NCBI GenBank assembly: GCA_937959095.1 | Contig: CALGLY010000769.1 | Coordinates: forward strand, 1 to 5,877 | Reading direction: 5' to 3' | DNA from: an uncultured Saprospiraceae bacterium | Lineage (GTDB): Bacteria; Bacteroidota; Bacteroidia; Chitinophagales; Saprospiraceae | DNA: 5,877 bases | Shown here: piece after piece, positions 1 through 5,825 of the stretch | How the letters are laid out: each line of letters opens with the position of its first letter | How positions within the stretch are numbered: the stretch's first letter is position 1 | Translations under genes and position numbers: made by a program | Notes under the pieces: generated by a model | Databases searched by the model: none | The model's input: the letters and a program-made list of their open reading frames with translations, nothing else | What the model was told of the DNA's origin: nothing

Positions 1-1
1 T

Positions 2-31
2 ATTGGTAGGTTATTTTTTGCCTGCTCCCTT
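2..31 (+). repeat. Isolated copy of the dispersed element's terminal repeat (right end)
   Basis: Bases 2-30 match 2085-2113 at 25 of 29 positions, and all four differences are transitions. The reverse complement of 1925-1953 matches bases 3-31 at 26 of 29 positions. The shared core is TTGGTAG, then TTAT and a T-rich run, then CTG(C/T)TCCCT. Similarity stops right after TCCCT(T), which marks this as the outer right boundary of an element whose body would lie before the window. It may be a solo end, or an intact copy cut by the window edge. Confidence 0.75.
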
Positions 32-54
32 ATAATCTGACAAACCCCAAGATT

Positions 55-110
55 TCACTCTTCTCGTCCTATCCGTCATTCATCCTGTGCTTTCCGTCAT
101 TCATCTCTTT
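55..110 (+). repeat. Heptad-periodic tract with a 21-bp tandem duplication
   Basis: Units 69-89 and 90-110 are adjacent 21-bp copies matching at 16 of 21 positions. They share TCCGTCATTCATC (72-84 and 93-105) without mismatch. The 21-bp unit is three heptads, and the phrase TCATTCA recurs at 76-82 and 97-103. Flanking heptads from 55 onward mostly start with TC. The 7-bp period matches the tracts in the other intergenic regions of this window, although the sequence itself differs. The function is unknown. Confidence 0.6.
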
Positions 111-138
111 AGGCTTGTAAAGCCCTTTAAACTTTCTG

Positions 139-230
139 AATATTGAGTCATAATTCATACGAATCTTTAGATCCGCAAGCATAAAAAGCACATTTGATAG
201 ATTCTATATTTTTTACTAAAACTCAATATT
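139..230. repeat. 10-bp perfect inverted repeat, widely spaced
   Basis: AATATTGAGT at 139-148 is exactly complementary to ACTCAATATT at 221-230, with 72 bases between the arms. It lies 120-210 bases before the chosen start of the haloperoxidase-like gene. It could be a paired regulator site or a chance AT-rich match. Nothing else in the sequence decides between them. Confidence 0.3.
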
Positions 231-350
231 TGACTTCACACATACACTTTTCATATTCATTGTTTTCGGCCGATGCAATTCTTGTGATAAGAAGAGCTAT
301 TCTCAATCAAGGGGATGGCGACCTATTATCTAAATCTTAAAACAAAATCC

Positions 351-1793
351 ATGACAAGTAGTAAAGTGAAGTTTTTATCCCTATTCGTGATTGCGCTAAT
401 CGTTTTCCAATCTTGCACCAAAGATGAATCCTTAGTTGAAGAGCAGTTTTTGCAAGCAGCTTCCAATAATGACTTTAGTGTAGACGAAATAGAAGGGGAA
501 GTGCTGACTACGGCACTAACAGAACTTGATAATGATGTAGTCCGTGAGTGGACGGAAGTCCTGCTAGAAGTAGAGCGATATGCAGGCGGAATGCGTCCGA
601 ATGCGACAGCACGAGCGTTGGCGTACATCTACTTGGCAAGCTACGAAACGGCAGTACCAGGTATGCAAGATTATAATTCTACTGCGCGAGAGTTAAGAGG
701 TTTGAGAATTGAGACACCTCGAAATAGAGGCAGAGGAATCAATTGGGAAATTGCCTTAAATGAAAATTTTGCGAATACCCTAGATCACTTTTTGATAAAT
801 GTGCCAGCTAGTGCAAAGCAGAAAATCACTACTTTACAAAGCGAATTAGAGCAAAGTTTAGCAGCTAATACGCCAGAGCGTGTCGTACAAGACTCAAAGC
901 GATGGGGAGAATATGTGGCTAATCAAGTGATTGCTTATAGCCAGACCGACCGAGCAGCAGAAGCACAAATTCTAGAGCCACAGCCACTCTCTTATGAGCC
1001 ACCTACAGCATCTGGCTATTGGACGTATTCAGCAGACCCAGAACGTGCTTTATTTCCTTATTGGGGAACGGTAAGAACGTTTATCATTGCTCCGGAACAA
1101 ACAACAAGCGTGCCTCCAATTCCATATAGCGAAGACCCAAATAGTCCCTATTTTGCAGAGATGAAAGAGGTGTATGAGATTAATAATGCAGCGAAAAAAG
1201 AGGATGGAGAGCAGCTTTGGATTGCAGAGTTTTGGAGTGACGATGTAGAGAATTTAACCTTTAGCCCGCCTGCTCGTCAGTATTCTATTGCCAATCAGTT
1301 GGTGCAGCAATATGACTTTGGCATGGAGGAGACTTTAGCACTCTATCTGAAACTAGGTCTCTCGCTAAATGATGCAGCCGTAGCGACTTGGAAATACAAA
1401 TATGATTATATGGTGATGCGTCCGAATGTGTTTATCCATGAGTTTATAGATGCTGATTATCAAACGAATTTATACCGCTTGGTATATTGGCCAAACCCAA
1501 GTTTCCCAGGCTATCCTTCGGGGCATTCTTGCTTCGCATCAGCAGCAGCGGGTATTTTTATAGAGGAATTTGGCAATACGACGAACTTTACCGACCGTTC
1601 GCATGAAGGGCGCGAAGAGTTCCAAAGTGCACCTAGAACATTCAGTAGCTTTGAGCAACTCGCGGAAGAAAACGCCTTTTCTCGAATTCCATTAGGCGTG
1701 CATATTCGTATGGATTGTGTAGAGGGCTTACGCTTAGGGTATGAGATTTCGGCAGCAGCAAATCGTATAAATCTAAGAAGAAACCCGAACTAA
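351..1793 (+). CDS. Vanadium-dependent haloperoxidase-like (PAP2 superfamily) lipoprotein
   Basis: The 480-residue product has the three vanadate/phosphate-binding motifs of vanadium haloperoxidases and related PAP2 enzymes: K350-x6-R357-P358, PSGH at 389-392, and SRIPLGVH with R445 and H451, followed by D455. H392 would be the acid-base histidine and H451 the one bonded to vanadate. An N-terminal stretch around residues 66-100 (WTEVLLEVERYAGG, then ARALAYIYLASYE) also fits bacterial haloperoxidase-type proteins. The family uses peroxide to oxidise halides, but relatives are phosphatases and motifs alone do not separate them. The start at 351 is preferred over the ATG at 315 because it puts a standard signal peptide first: SSKVK, a hydrophobic core, then FQSC with the lipidated cysteine at C22. 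The sequence after it, CTKDES, fits the Bacteroidota K-(D/E)2 surface-export signal. The upstream ATG has GGGG directly against it, too close to act as a ribosome site. A terminator-like stem-loop follows, so the gene is probably monocistronic. Confidence 0.87.
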   Translation: MTSSKVKFLSLFVIALIVFQSCTKDESLVEEQFLQAASNNDFSVDEIEGEVLTTALTELDNDVVREWTEVLLEVERYAGGMRPNATARALAYIYLASYETAVPGMQDYNSTARELRGLRIETPRNRGRGINWEIALNENFANTLDHFLINVPASAKQKITTLQSELEQSLAANTPERVVQDSKRWGEYVANQVIAYSQTDRAAEAQILEPQPLSYEPPTASGYWTYSADPERALFPYWGTVRTFIIAPEQTTSVPPIPYSEDPNSPYFAEMKEVYEINNAAKKEDGEQLWIAEFWSDDVENLTFSPPARQYSIANQLVQQYDFGMEETLALYLKLGLSLNDAAVATWKYKYDYMVMRPNVFIHEFIDADYQTNLYRLVYWPNPSFPGYPSGHSCFASAAAGIFIEEFGNTTNFTDRSHEGREEFQSAPRTFSSFEQLAEENAFSRIPLGVHIRMDCVEGLRLGYEISAAANRINLRRNPN

Positions 1794-1835
1794 GGAGTGA
1801 ATTTTGAACGAGTGATTATTATTCAAAATTCAAAT

Positions 1836-1895
1836 GCTTCAATAAAAAATCCATCCACTGTGTGCTATGCTGGTGGGTGGATTTTTTATTGAAGC
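1836..1895 (+). terminator. Long stem-loop terminator, potentially bidirectional
   Basis: Arms 1836-1860 and 1871-1895 pair over 25 positions without a gap around a 10-base loop, allowing three G-U pairs. The outer part is GCTTCAATAAAAAAT paired with its exact complement. The inner part is the GC-richer CCATCCACTG/TGGTGGGTGG. The GC-rich stem is followed by ATTTTTTATT on the plus strand and, by symmetry, by a U-tract on the minus strand. It starts 43 bases after the haloperoxidase-like stop codon and should end that transcript. Confidence 0.8.
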
Positions 1896-1924
1896 TTGTA
1901 GAAAAGATAAAGGCGAATTTCAAT

Positions 1925-2113
1925 AAGGGAGCAGATAAGAAATAACCTACCAAAGCCTGCCCGACAAGCGGAGCAGGCGGGTTTTGCGAAGCTATTTTTT
2001 CATCATACGAGGCAAAAAACGTAGGCATAGCCTTAGCTACGACGAGGCTTTTTAACGAAGTAGGAGAGAAAAAGAGCAAGTAAAATTGGTAGATTATTTT
2101 TTATCTGTTCCCT
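1925..2113. mobile_element. MITE-like 189-bp element with 28-bp terminal inverted repeats
   Basis: The reverse complement of 1925-1953 matches 2086-2113 at 25 of 28 aligned positions, giving outer tips AGGGA...TCCCT. A third copy of this end lies at 2-31, so the sequence is dispersed rather than a local hairpin. Between the arms are a GC-rich hairpin (1955-1978) and two direct copies of ACGAGGC (2007-2013, 2042-2048). There is no transposase and no clear target-site duplication: the flanks read TTTCAAT on the left and AAACATT on the right. It may be a non-autonomous transposable element or a REP-like hairpin family. A minus-strand reading frame crosses most of it but looks incidental. Confidence 0.65.
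1955..1984. repeat. GC-rich hairpin inside the dispersed element
   Basis: GCCTGC (1955-1960) pairs with GCAGGC (1973-1978). Inside it CCG (1961-1963) pairs with CGG (1969-1971) around the loop ACAAG, leaving A1972 bulged. GGGTTT follows on the plus strand. The GC content is far above the surrounding AT-rich DNA, which suggests it came with the mobile element. It could act as a secondary terminator or as a recognition hairpin for a REP-type transposase. Confidence 0.6.
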
Positions 2114-2128
2114 AAACATTGTTTTCAA

Positions 2129-2170
2129 TCTCACATCTTATATCTCAAATCTAGCGTCTTAAATCAGAAT
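2129..2170 (+). repeat. Degenerate heptad repeat tract before the sensor kinase gene
   Basis: Six consecutive 7-base units all begin with TC, five of them with TCT: TCTCACA, TCTTATA, TCTCAAA, TCTAGCG, TCTTAAA, TCAGAAT. The tract ends 15 bases before the ATG at 2186, so it probably lies in the 5' leader or promoter of the kinase gene. The same phrases, TCTCACA and TCTCAAA, recur at 3348-3364 and 4138-4152. The function is unknown. Confidence 0.65.
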
Positions 2171-2185
2171 TAAATACCTTTGAAT

Positions 2186-3328
2186 ATGAATCGTTCCTTT
2201 ATCTATATTTCTTTCATTTTAATTTTGCTTTTAGGCTTTACGCTTCCTAATTTATTACAGCCACATCAGGGCATATTATTCATTTTGGAAGAAGTGGTAG
2301 GAGGTACGTTTTTGGTACTTGGAACGATACTTTTTATCCGACCTGTTCGGAAAACTATTCGTAAACTCAATGAAACACATCCCTGGAAAGAGGAAATGAA
2401 GAAACGCCTAACCAAGGAATTATCTTATGTCCTGATGGCGAGTATGCTTGTTGCTACGCTACTATATGTTCCGCTTGTGGTGTATATCAAAACGATGGGC
2501 GTACCTAAGATTTATCAAGAATACATCGAAAAGAAACACGCCTTAGATGAAGCTTTTCTCCAGCAAAACGAATCTAATTTTCATCCACATGAGCGTTTTC
2601 GCCATCGAAGAGCTGATCCTTCTAAGCCTCCTTTAGTACCGCTTGCTTTTTTTATTTTCGCAGGAAATTTTATTTTTTTCGGAATGCTATTTGGGATAGA
2701 AGAATTACTTGATTGGAATGATCGCATGGCAGTAGAAAAATTACAGCAACAGGAACTACTGAAAGAGCAAGCCCTCATGAAGGCAAGTGTGCTAAAAAAA
2801 CAATTGAATCCGCACTTCATGTTCAATACCTTGAATGTACTTTCAGGGCTTATTCATGAAGACCTCGATAAATCGGAACGCTTCATAAAAGAATTATCCG
2901 ATATTTATCGCTATATCTTAGAGCAAAGCGAAGAAATAGTGAGTCCCCTCAGCAAGGAGCGCGATTTTATAGAATCTTATTTCTACTTACTCCAAATTCG
3001 ATTCGAAGAAAAACTACAATACACGATTCATATTCCCGATGAAAAATTGGATTGCACCATTCCTTCTATGACTTTAGAAGTCTTAGTCGAAAATGCAGTA
3101 AAACACAATATTTTAGATAAAACATCGCCTTTGAAAATAGATATTTACATAGAAAAGGATAGCTTAATTGTCCGAAATAATTTACAGCAACGCGAAGAGG
3201 AAGTTACTTCGCATGGTGTAGGATTGAGCAATCTAAATAAGCGACTCGAATTGCTAGGCATTACGAATGCCAGTTTCCAAATCACAGGAAGTAACTATAT
3301 TGCTGCTGTGCCACTGCTTTGTGATTGA
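2186..3328 (+). CDS. LytS-type membrane sensor histidine kinase
   Basis: The 380-residue protein has four predicted membrane helices (about residues 5-25, 30-51, 80-101 and 151-171) and a basic, charged loop between helices three and four. A coiled-coil-like linker (176-205, rich in E, K, Q and L) joins these to a His_kinase/HATPase unit. The phospho-acceptor box is LNPHFMFN with H210, the N box is LVENAVKHN with N303, and the G box is GVGL at 344-347. The expected DNG-type box is reduced to VRNNL, as is usual in this family. Such kinases phosphorylate a partner LytTR regulator, which is encoded next. The ATG at 2186 is chosen over a TTG two codons earlier. There is no recognised ligand domain outside the membrane, so the signal cannot be read from sequence. 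A shared transcript with the next gene is likely because the gap is only 41 bases. Confidence 0.9.
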   Translation: MNRSFIYISFILILLLGFTLPNLLQPHQGILFILEEVVGGTFLVLGTILFIRPVRKTIRKLNETHPWKEEMKKRLTKELSYVLMASMLVATLLYVPLVVYIKTMGVPKIYQEYIEKKHALDEAFLQQNESNFHPHERFRHRRADPSKPPLVPLAFFIFAGNFIFFGMLFGIEELLDWNDRMAVEKLQQQELLKEQALMKASVLKKQLNPHFMFNTLNVLSGLIHEDLDKSERFIKELSDIYRYILEQSEEIVSPLSKERDFIESYFYLLQIRFEEKLQYTIHIPDEKLDCTIPSMTLEVLVENAVKHNILDKTSPLKIDIYIEKDSLIVRNNLQQREEEVTSHGVGLSNLNKRLELLGITNASFQITGSNYIAAVPLLCD

Positions 3329-3347
3329 TTAAATTTTTAAGAAAGCA

Positions 3348-3364
3348 TCTCACATCTCAAATCT
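3348..3364 (+). repeat. Heptad repeat tract in the kinase-regulator gap
   Basis: TCTCACA-TCTCAAA-TCT occupies the middle of the 41-base gap between the two genes and ends 5 bases before the regulator ATG, with TTTTT between. It repeats the two commonest units of the 2129-2170 tract. Its position would place it over the ribosome-binding region of the regulator message. Confidence 0.6.
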
Positions 3365-3369
3365 TTTTT

Positions 3370-4122
3370 ATGATAAAGATTCTACTACTAGAAGACGAAG
3401 CCATTGCCGCCAGAAAACTAAGCCGTATGCTGGATGCTTGCGCGCAAGATATTCAGGTTTTAGACATTATTGAATCTAAAAAAGAAGGCATCCAAAAAAT
3501 ACCGATAAGCCCTGCCGATCTTATTCTGATGGATATTCATCTCACCGATGGAAAGTCCTTTGATATTCTGGAAGCGATAGATTGCACGATACCCATTATT
3601 TTCACGACAGCCTACGACCAATACAGCTTACGTGCCTTCAAGCATCTAAGCATAGATTATCTTCTGAAACCGATAACTCAAGAAGATTTGCAGCAAGCTC
3701 TCGATAAGTACGAGCGGCATTTTAAAGCAAACACCGCACAAGCCGATTATCAACAATTGGTACAATTGCTCCAAAATCCGAAAACATATAAAAACCGCTT
3801 TTTGATACAGGTAGGAAACAAACTACGACCGATTGGGATAGAGGAAGTCGCCTATTTTTATTCAAAAGATAAAACGACTTATCTTTCTACAATTAAAGGA
3901 CGAAATTATCCTATAGAATTCACCCTCACACAACTGGAACAACTCCTAGATCCAGAAGGCTTTTATAGAGTAAATCGACAATTTTTAATCGCTAGAAAAG
4001 CAATTACAGAAATCAATTACCTTTCTACTACAAGATTGAAAGTGCAGCTCGCCCCAAAACTAGCCACCGATCTATTTGTTTCGATTGACAAAATTGTGAA
4101 GTTTAAGAACTGGTTGAGGTGA
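3370..4122 (+). CDS. LytTR-family response regulator
   Basis: The 250-residue protein has a receiver domain at about 1-115. Acidic residues E8 and D9 lie in MIKILLLEDE, the phospho-acceptor is D55 in LILMDIHL, the switch threonine is T80 in IIFTTAYD, and K100-P101 lies in YLLKP. A linker (116-142) leads to a LytTR DNA-binding domain at about 143-250, marked by RFLIQVGNK, IEEVAYFYS, GFYRVNRQFLI and the closing FKNWLR. It would be phosphorylated by the LytS-type kinase upstream and would bind short repeated sites in target promoters. The ATG at 3370 is used because the receiver domain begins there. A TTG start at 3325 would add 15 residues translated from the heptad tract and would overlap the kinase stop. 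The target genes are not evident, and neither neighbour is clearly in the regulon. Confidence 0.92.
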   Translation: MIKILLLEDEAIAARKLSRMLDACAQDIQVLDIIESKKEGIQKIPISPADLILMDIHLTDGKSFDILEAIDCTIPIIFTTAYDQYSLRAFKHLSIDYLLKPITQEDLQQALDKYERHFKANTAQADYQQLVQLLQNPKTYKNRFLIQVGNKLRPIGIEEVAYFYSKDKTTYLSTIKGRNYPIEFTLTQLEQLLDPEGFYRVNRQFLIARKAITEINYLSTTRLKVQLAPKLATDLFVSIDKIVKFKNWLR

Positions 4123-4137
4123 TTGAAAAGTTTATAG

Positions 4138-4159
4138 TCTCAAAATCTCACATCTAATA
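4138..4159 (+). repeat. Heptad repeat tract between convergent genes
   Basis: TCTCAAA, one extra A, then TCTCACA and TCTAATA fill most of the 39-base gap between the stop codons of the regulator and the methyltransferase. These are the same two main units as at 2129-2170 and 3348-3364. No hairpin terminator is seen in this gap, so transcription of the two genes may overlap here. Confidence 0.55.
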
Positions 4160-4161
4160 TA

Positions 4162-5724
4162 CTAAGACCCAGTATCCAATTTATCCAAGTGGGCAAAACC
4201 TGGGTAATCAGGAAAAGCTGCTTTTCCTTCTTGGATGCTTGTCAGGAAGAGATCATCCTGGCGCAATTGGAAATAACATAATGCTCTATTGTAGTAAATG
4301 TCTGGCTTTAGTCCGAATAAATCGACGGAATGCTGGAAGTAGGGTAGGGCTTCTTTATAGAAACCAAGATCATATAACATGCCACCCAATTCATAAGCAA
4401 GATCAAAGGGTTCGCTGATTGAAAAATACATATTCCATGTCTGCTGAATGGTCTGTTCTACCCGTTTTCGCTCATCGAAGCTTACTTGCCGAATAACTTG
4501 TTTGAGGCGTGGTAATATTTTCTCAAAGAAGGTAGAATCATAGTGACTAAGTCGCAGCAAACTAATCAATTCCTTGAGCGTCAGCCGCGCAATGTGCTGA
4601 TAGGTGAGGCGTTTGATACCATTGAAATCATCTGGGCCAAAGTCATTTACAAAAAGCTGATAGGCTGCATTGGTCGCCGTGTAGGTCGCCGTTTCTGGCA
4701 GAAACAAAAGACAGCCCATTTGTAGATAAAAATTAGAAAAAGAAGGGTAGAATACCTTTCCATCATGTTCTTCGCAAAATGCACCTAGGGCATGATAATT
4801 CACCCACAAAGAAAAACTTCCATGCGTGATAATTTCAGGCTCACCTTTTTTATCTAAATCATGGGTTTCAAAAAAGCCTTTATCCATCGTGAGCAGCATC
4901 AGCCCTTTATTCGAGAGTTTTCGCAGATTGTCTAAGCACTGCAAGCCTTTTTCAGGAAAAAACAAATGCGTATTTGCGACTAATCCCTTATACTCTTCTA
5001 GTAACTTATTGAGTAAAGGATCTTCATAAAAAGTTTCTGTTAAAGGTGTTTTTTCGTAGGTGAGTAGCAAATTTTTAAGCAAACTTGCTTCGTTCATTGT
5101 CTTTGGGTCTTCCTTGGTATCGAGGGAGATGGAGCAAGCAGATATTATTTTATCCTTGATAAGGAAAAGATCATTTGGTAGCGTATCAAAAAAGTAATTG
5201 GCAATTGCGATAATCGGCTGACTCAAATCTTGCAAACCAATTGTTCGATTTGCGATTTGTAATTTAATCTCCCCACTTTCAATCCCATCAAAATAAGCGA
5301 CATCTAGTGTACCTTGTTCGAAGTAGATTTGAAATTGCGAATGATTACGAAAGAAGGCTAAATTCTCTTCTACAATATCACTTACGACATAGCAATAGGG
5401 TGGCAGCTTGCTAGATTGAAAATTTACTAGGCGTTCCAAATGTTTCAGGATATGAAAGGCCAAACGACCATGTCCTGCACCGAGTTCTAGGATATAAACG
5501 GTATCTTGCGTAGTTCCTTTTGCCGCCAAATCTTTTAAAAAACCGAGTATCAATTCCGCATAGGTTTTGCCCACCATCGAATTGCTCGTCATATGATGTG
5601 GTACGACCTCACTCGTCCACGCGCTAATTCCAGCCTTTTTATAATAATCTTGGTTCAGTTGCCAGATAAGACTTTCAGAAAAAGGGGTCATTGCTTCTAC
5701 TACAAAAGAATTACTTTGAGTCAT
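4162..5724 (-). CDS. MidA-like SAM-dependent methyltransferase with C-terminal TPR repeats
   Basis: The 520-residue soluble protein has a class I methyltransferase fold in its first half. Motif I is ILELGAGHGRLA (78-89), the acidic end of strand two is D116 in YVVSD, and a later motif is ANYFFDTLPNDLF with N176 and D180. The last resembles the NE-DALP motif of the MidA/NDUFAF7 family, whose mitochondrial member methylates an arginine of a complex I subunit. The N-terminal segment 25-62 (DYYKKAGISAWTS, then TSNSMVGKTYAELI) looks like a conserved family signature. Residues 441-508 form two TPR-like helical pairs (DLAYELGGMLYDLGFYKEALPYF and DIYYNRALCYFQL), suggesting a protein partner. The middle region, about 230-435, has no motif I recognise. 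The substrate is unknown. The ATG at 5722-5724 starts the frame directly before the conserved region. The gene converges on the regulator gene. Confidence 0.78.
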   Translation of the reverse strand: MTQSNSFVVEAMTPFSESLIWQLNQDYYKKAGISAWTSEVVPHHMTSNSMVGKTYAELILGFLKDLAAKGTTQDTVYILELGAGHGRLAFHILKHLERLVNFQSSKLPPYCYVVSDIVEENLAFFRNHSQFQIYFEQGTLDVAYFDGIESGEIKLQIANRTIGLQDLSQPIIAIANYFFDTLPNDLFLIKDKIISACSISLDTKEDPKTMNEASLLKNLLLTYEKTPLTETFYEDPLLNKLLEEYKGLVANTHLFFPEKGLQCLDNLRKLSNKGLMLLTMDKGFFETHDLDKKGEPEIITHGSFSLWVNYHALGAFCEEHDGKVFYPSFSNFYLQMGCLLFLPETATYTATNAAYQLFVNDFGPDDFNGIKRLTYQHIARLTLKELISLLRLSHYDSTFFEKILPRLKQVIRQVSFDERKRVEQTIQQTWNMYFSISEPFDLAYELGGMLYDLGFYKEALPYFQHSVDLFGLKPDIYYNRALCYFQLRQDDLFLTSIQEGKAAFPDYPGFAHLDKLDTGS

Positions 5725-5742
5725 TCAAGTCTGCTTAAGTTT

Positions 5743-5756
5743 ATGATAAAAATCAT
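5743..5756. promoter_or_regulatory. Small palindrome upstream of the methyltransferase gene
   Basis: ATGAT (5743-5747) and ATCAT (5752-5756) are complementary around AAAA. The site sits 18 bases upstream of the methyltransferase start, within its presumed leader or promoter. It could be an operator half-site pair, but the sequence is short and AT-rich, so it may be chance. Confidence 0.2.
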
Positions 5757-5825
5757 TCTAAACTAAGGAAGCTTGAACCACCATGACAATAGCAAAAACC
5801 AACGAAATTTATAAGATTGCTGAAA

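Larger units (their letters stand above)
1..350. other. Non-coding leader region before the haloperoxidase-like gene
   Basis: No convincing coding frame is seen on either strand. The region holds a copy of the end of a dispersed repeat (2-31), a heptad-periodic tandem repeat (55-110), a small GGCTT/AAGCC hairpin with a 3-base loop (112-124) and a 10-bp inverted repeat (139-148 with 221-230). The last 120 bases are AT-rich and should contain the promoter of the downstream gene. I could not find a clean match to the Bacteroidota -7 consensus TAnnTTTG with a TTG about 20 bases upstream, so no promoter is called. Confidence 0.6.

Noticed and set aside
112..124. GGCTT-GTA-AAGCC hairpin as a terminator for a gene to the left
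   Set aside because: The stem is only 5 bp and the following bases (CTTTAAACTTT) do not form a clear T-run, and no gene end is visible to its left.
315..350. Upstream ATG start of the haloperoxidase-like gene
   Set aside because: It would put 12 mostly polar residues before a standard lipoprotein signal peptide, and its GGGG is directly against the ATG.
326..628. Minus-strand 100-codon open frame over the start of the haloperoxidase-like gene
   Set aside because: It is serine-rich with no recognisable domain and is fully antisense to a well-supported gene, so it is a shadow frame.
1819..2079. Minus-strand 86-codon open frame in the intergenic region
   Set aside because: It runs through the MITE-like element body and the terminator stem. 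Its residues are translations of repeat sequence (for example NPPAPLVGQALVG), so it is more likely incidental than a gene.
1918..2120. Target-site duplication around the MITE-like element
   Set aside because: The flanks TTTCAAT and AAACATT share no direct repeat longer than two bases at the predicted boundaries.
2129..2170. CRISPR array
   Set aside because: The repeated units are 7 bases long with no unique spacers of 25-40 bases, and no cas gene is present.
2175..2182. TACCTTTG, a match to the Bacteroidota -7 consensus TAnnTTTG
   Set aside because: It ends 3 bases before the kinase ATG, which would require a leaderless or internally started message, and no TTG -33 element lies at the right distance upstream.
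4543..5029. Two short plus-strand open frames (4543-4725 and 4826-5029)
   Set aside because: Both are antisense to the methyltransferase gene and show no domain or leader signal.
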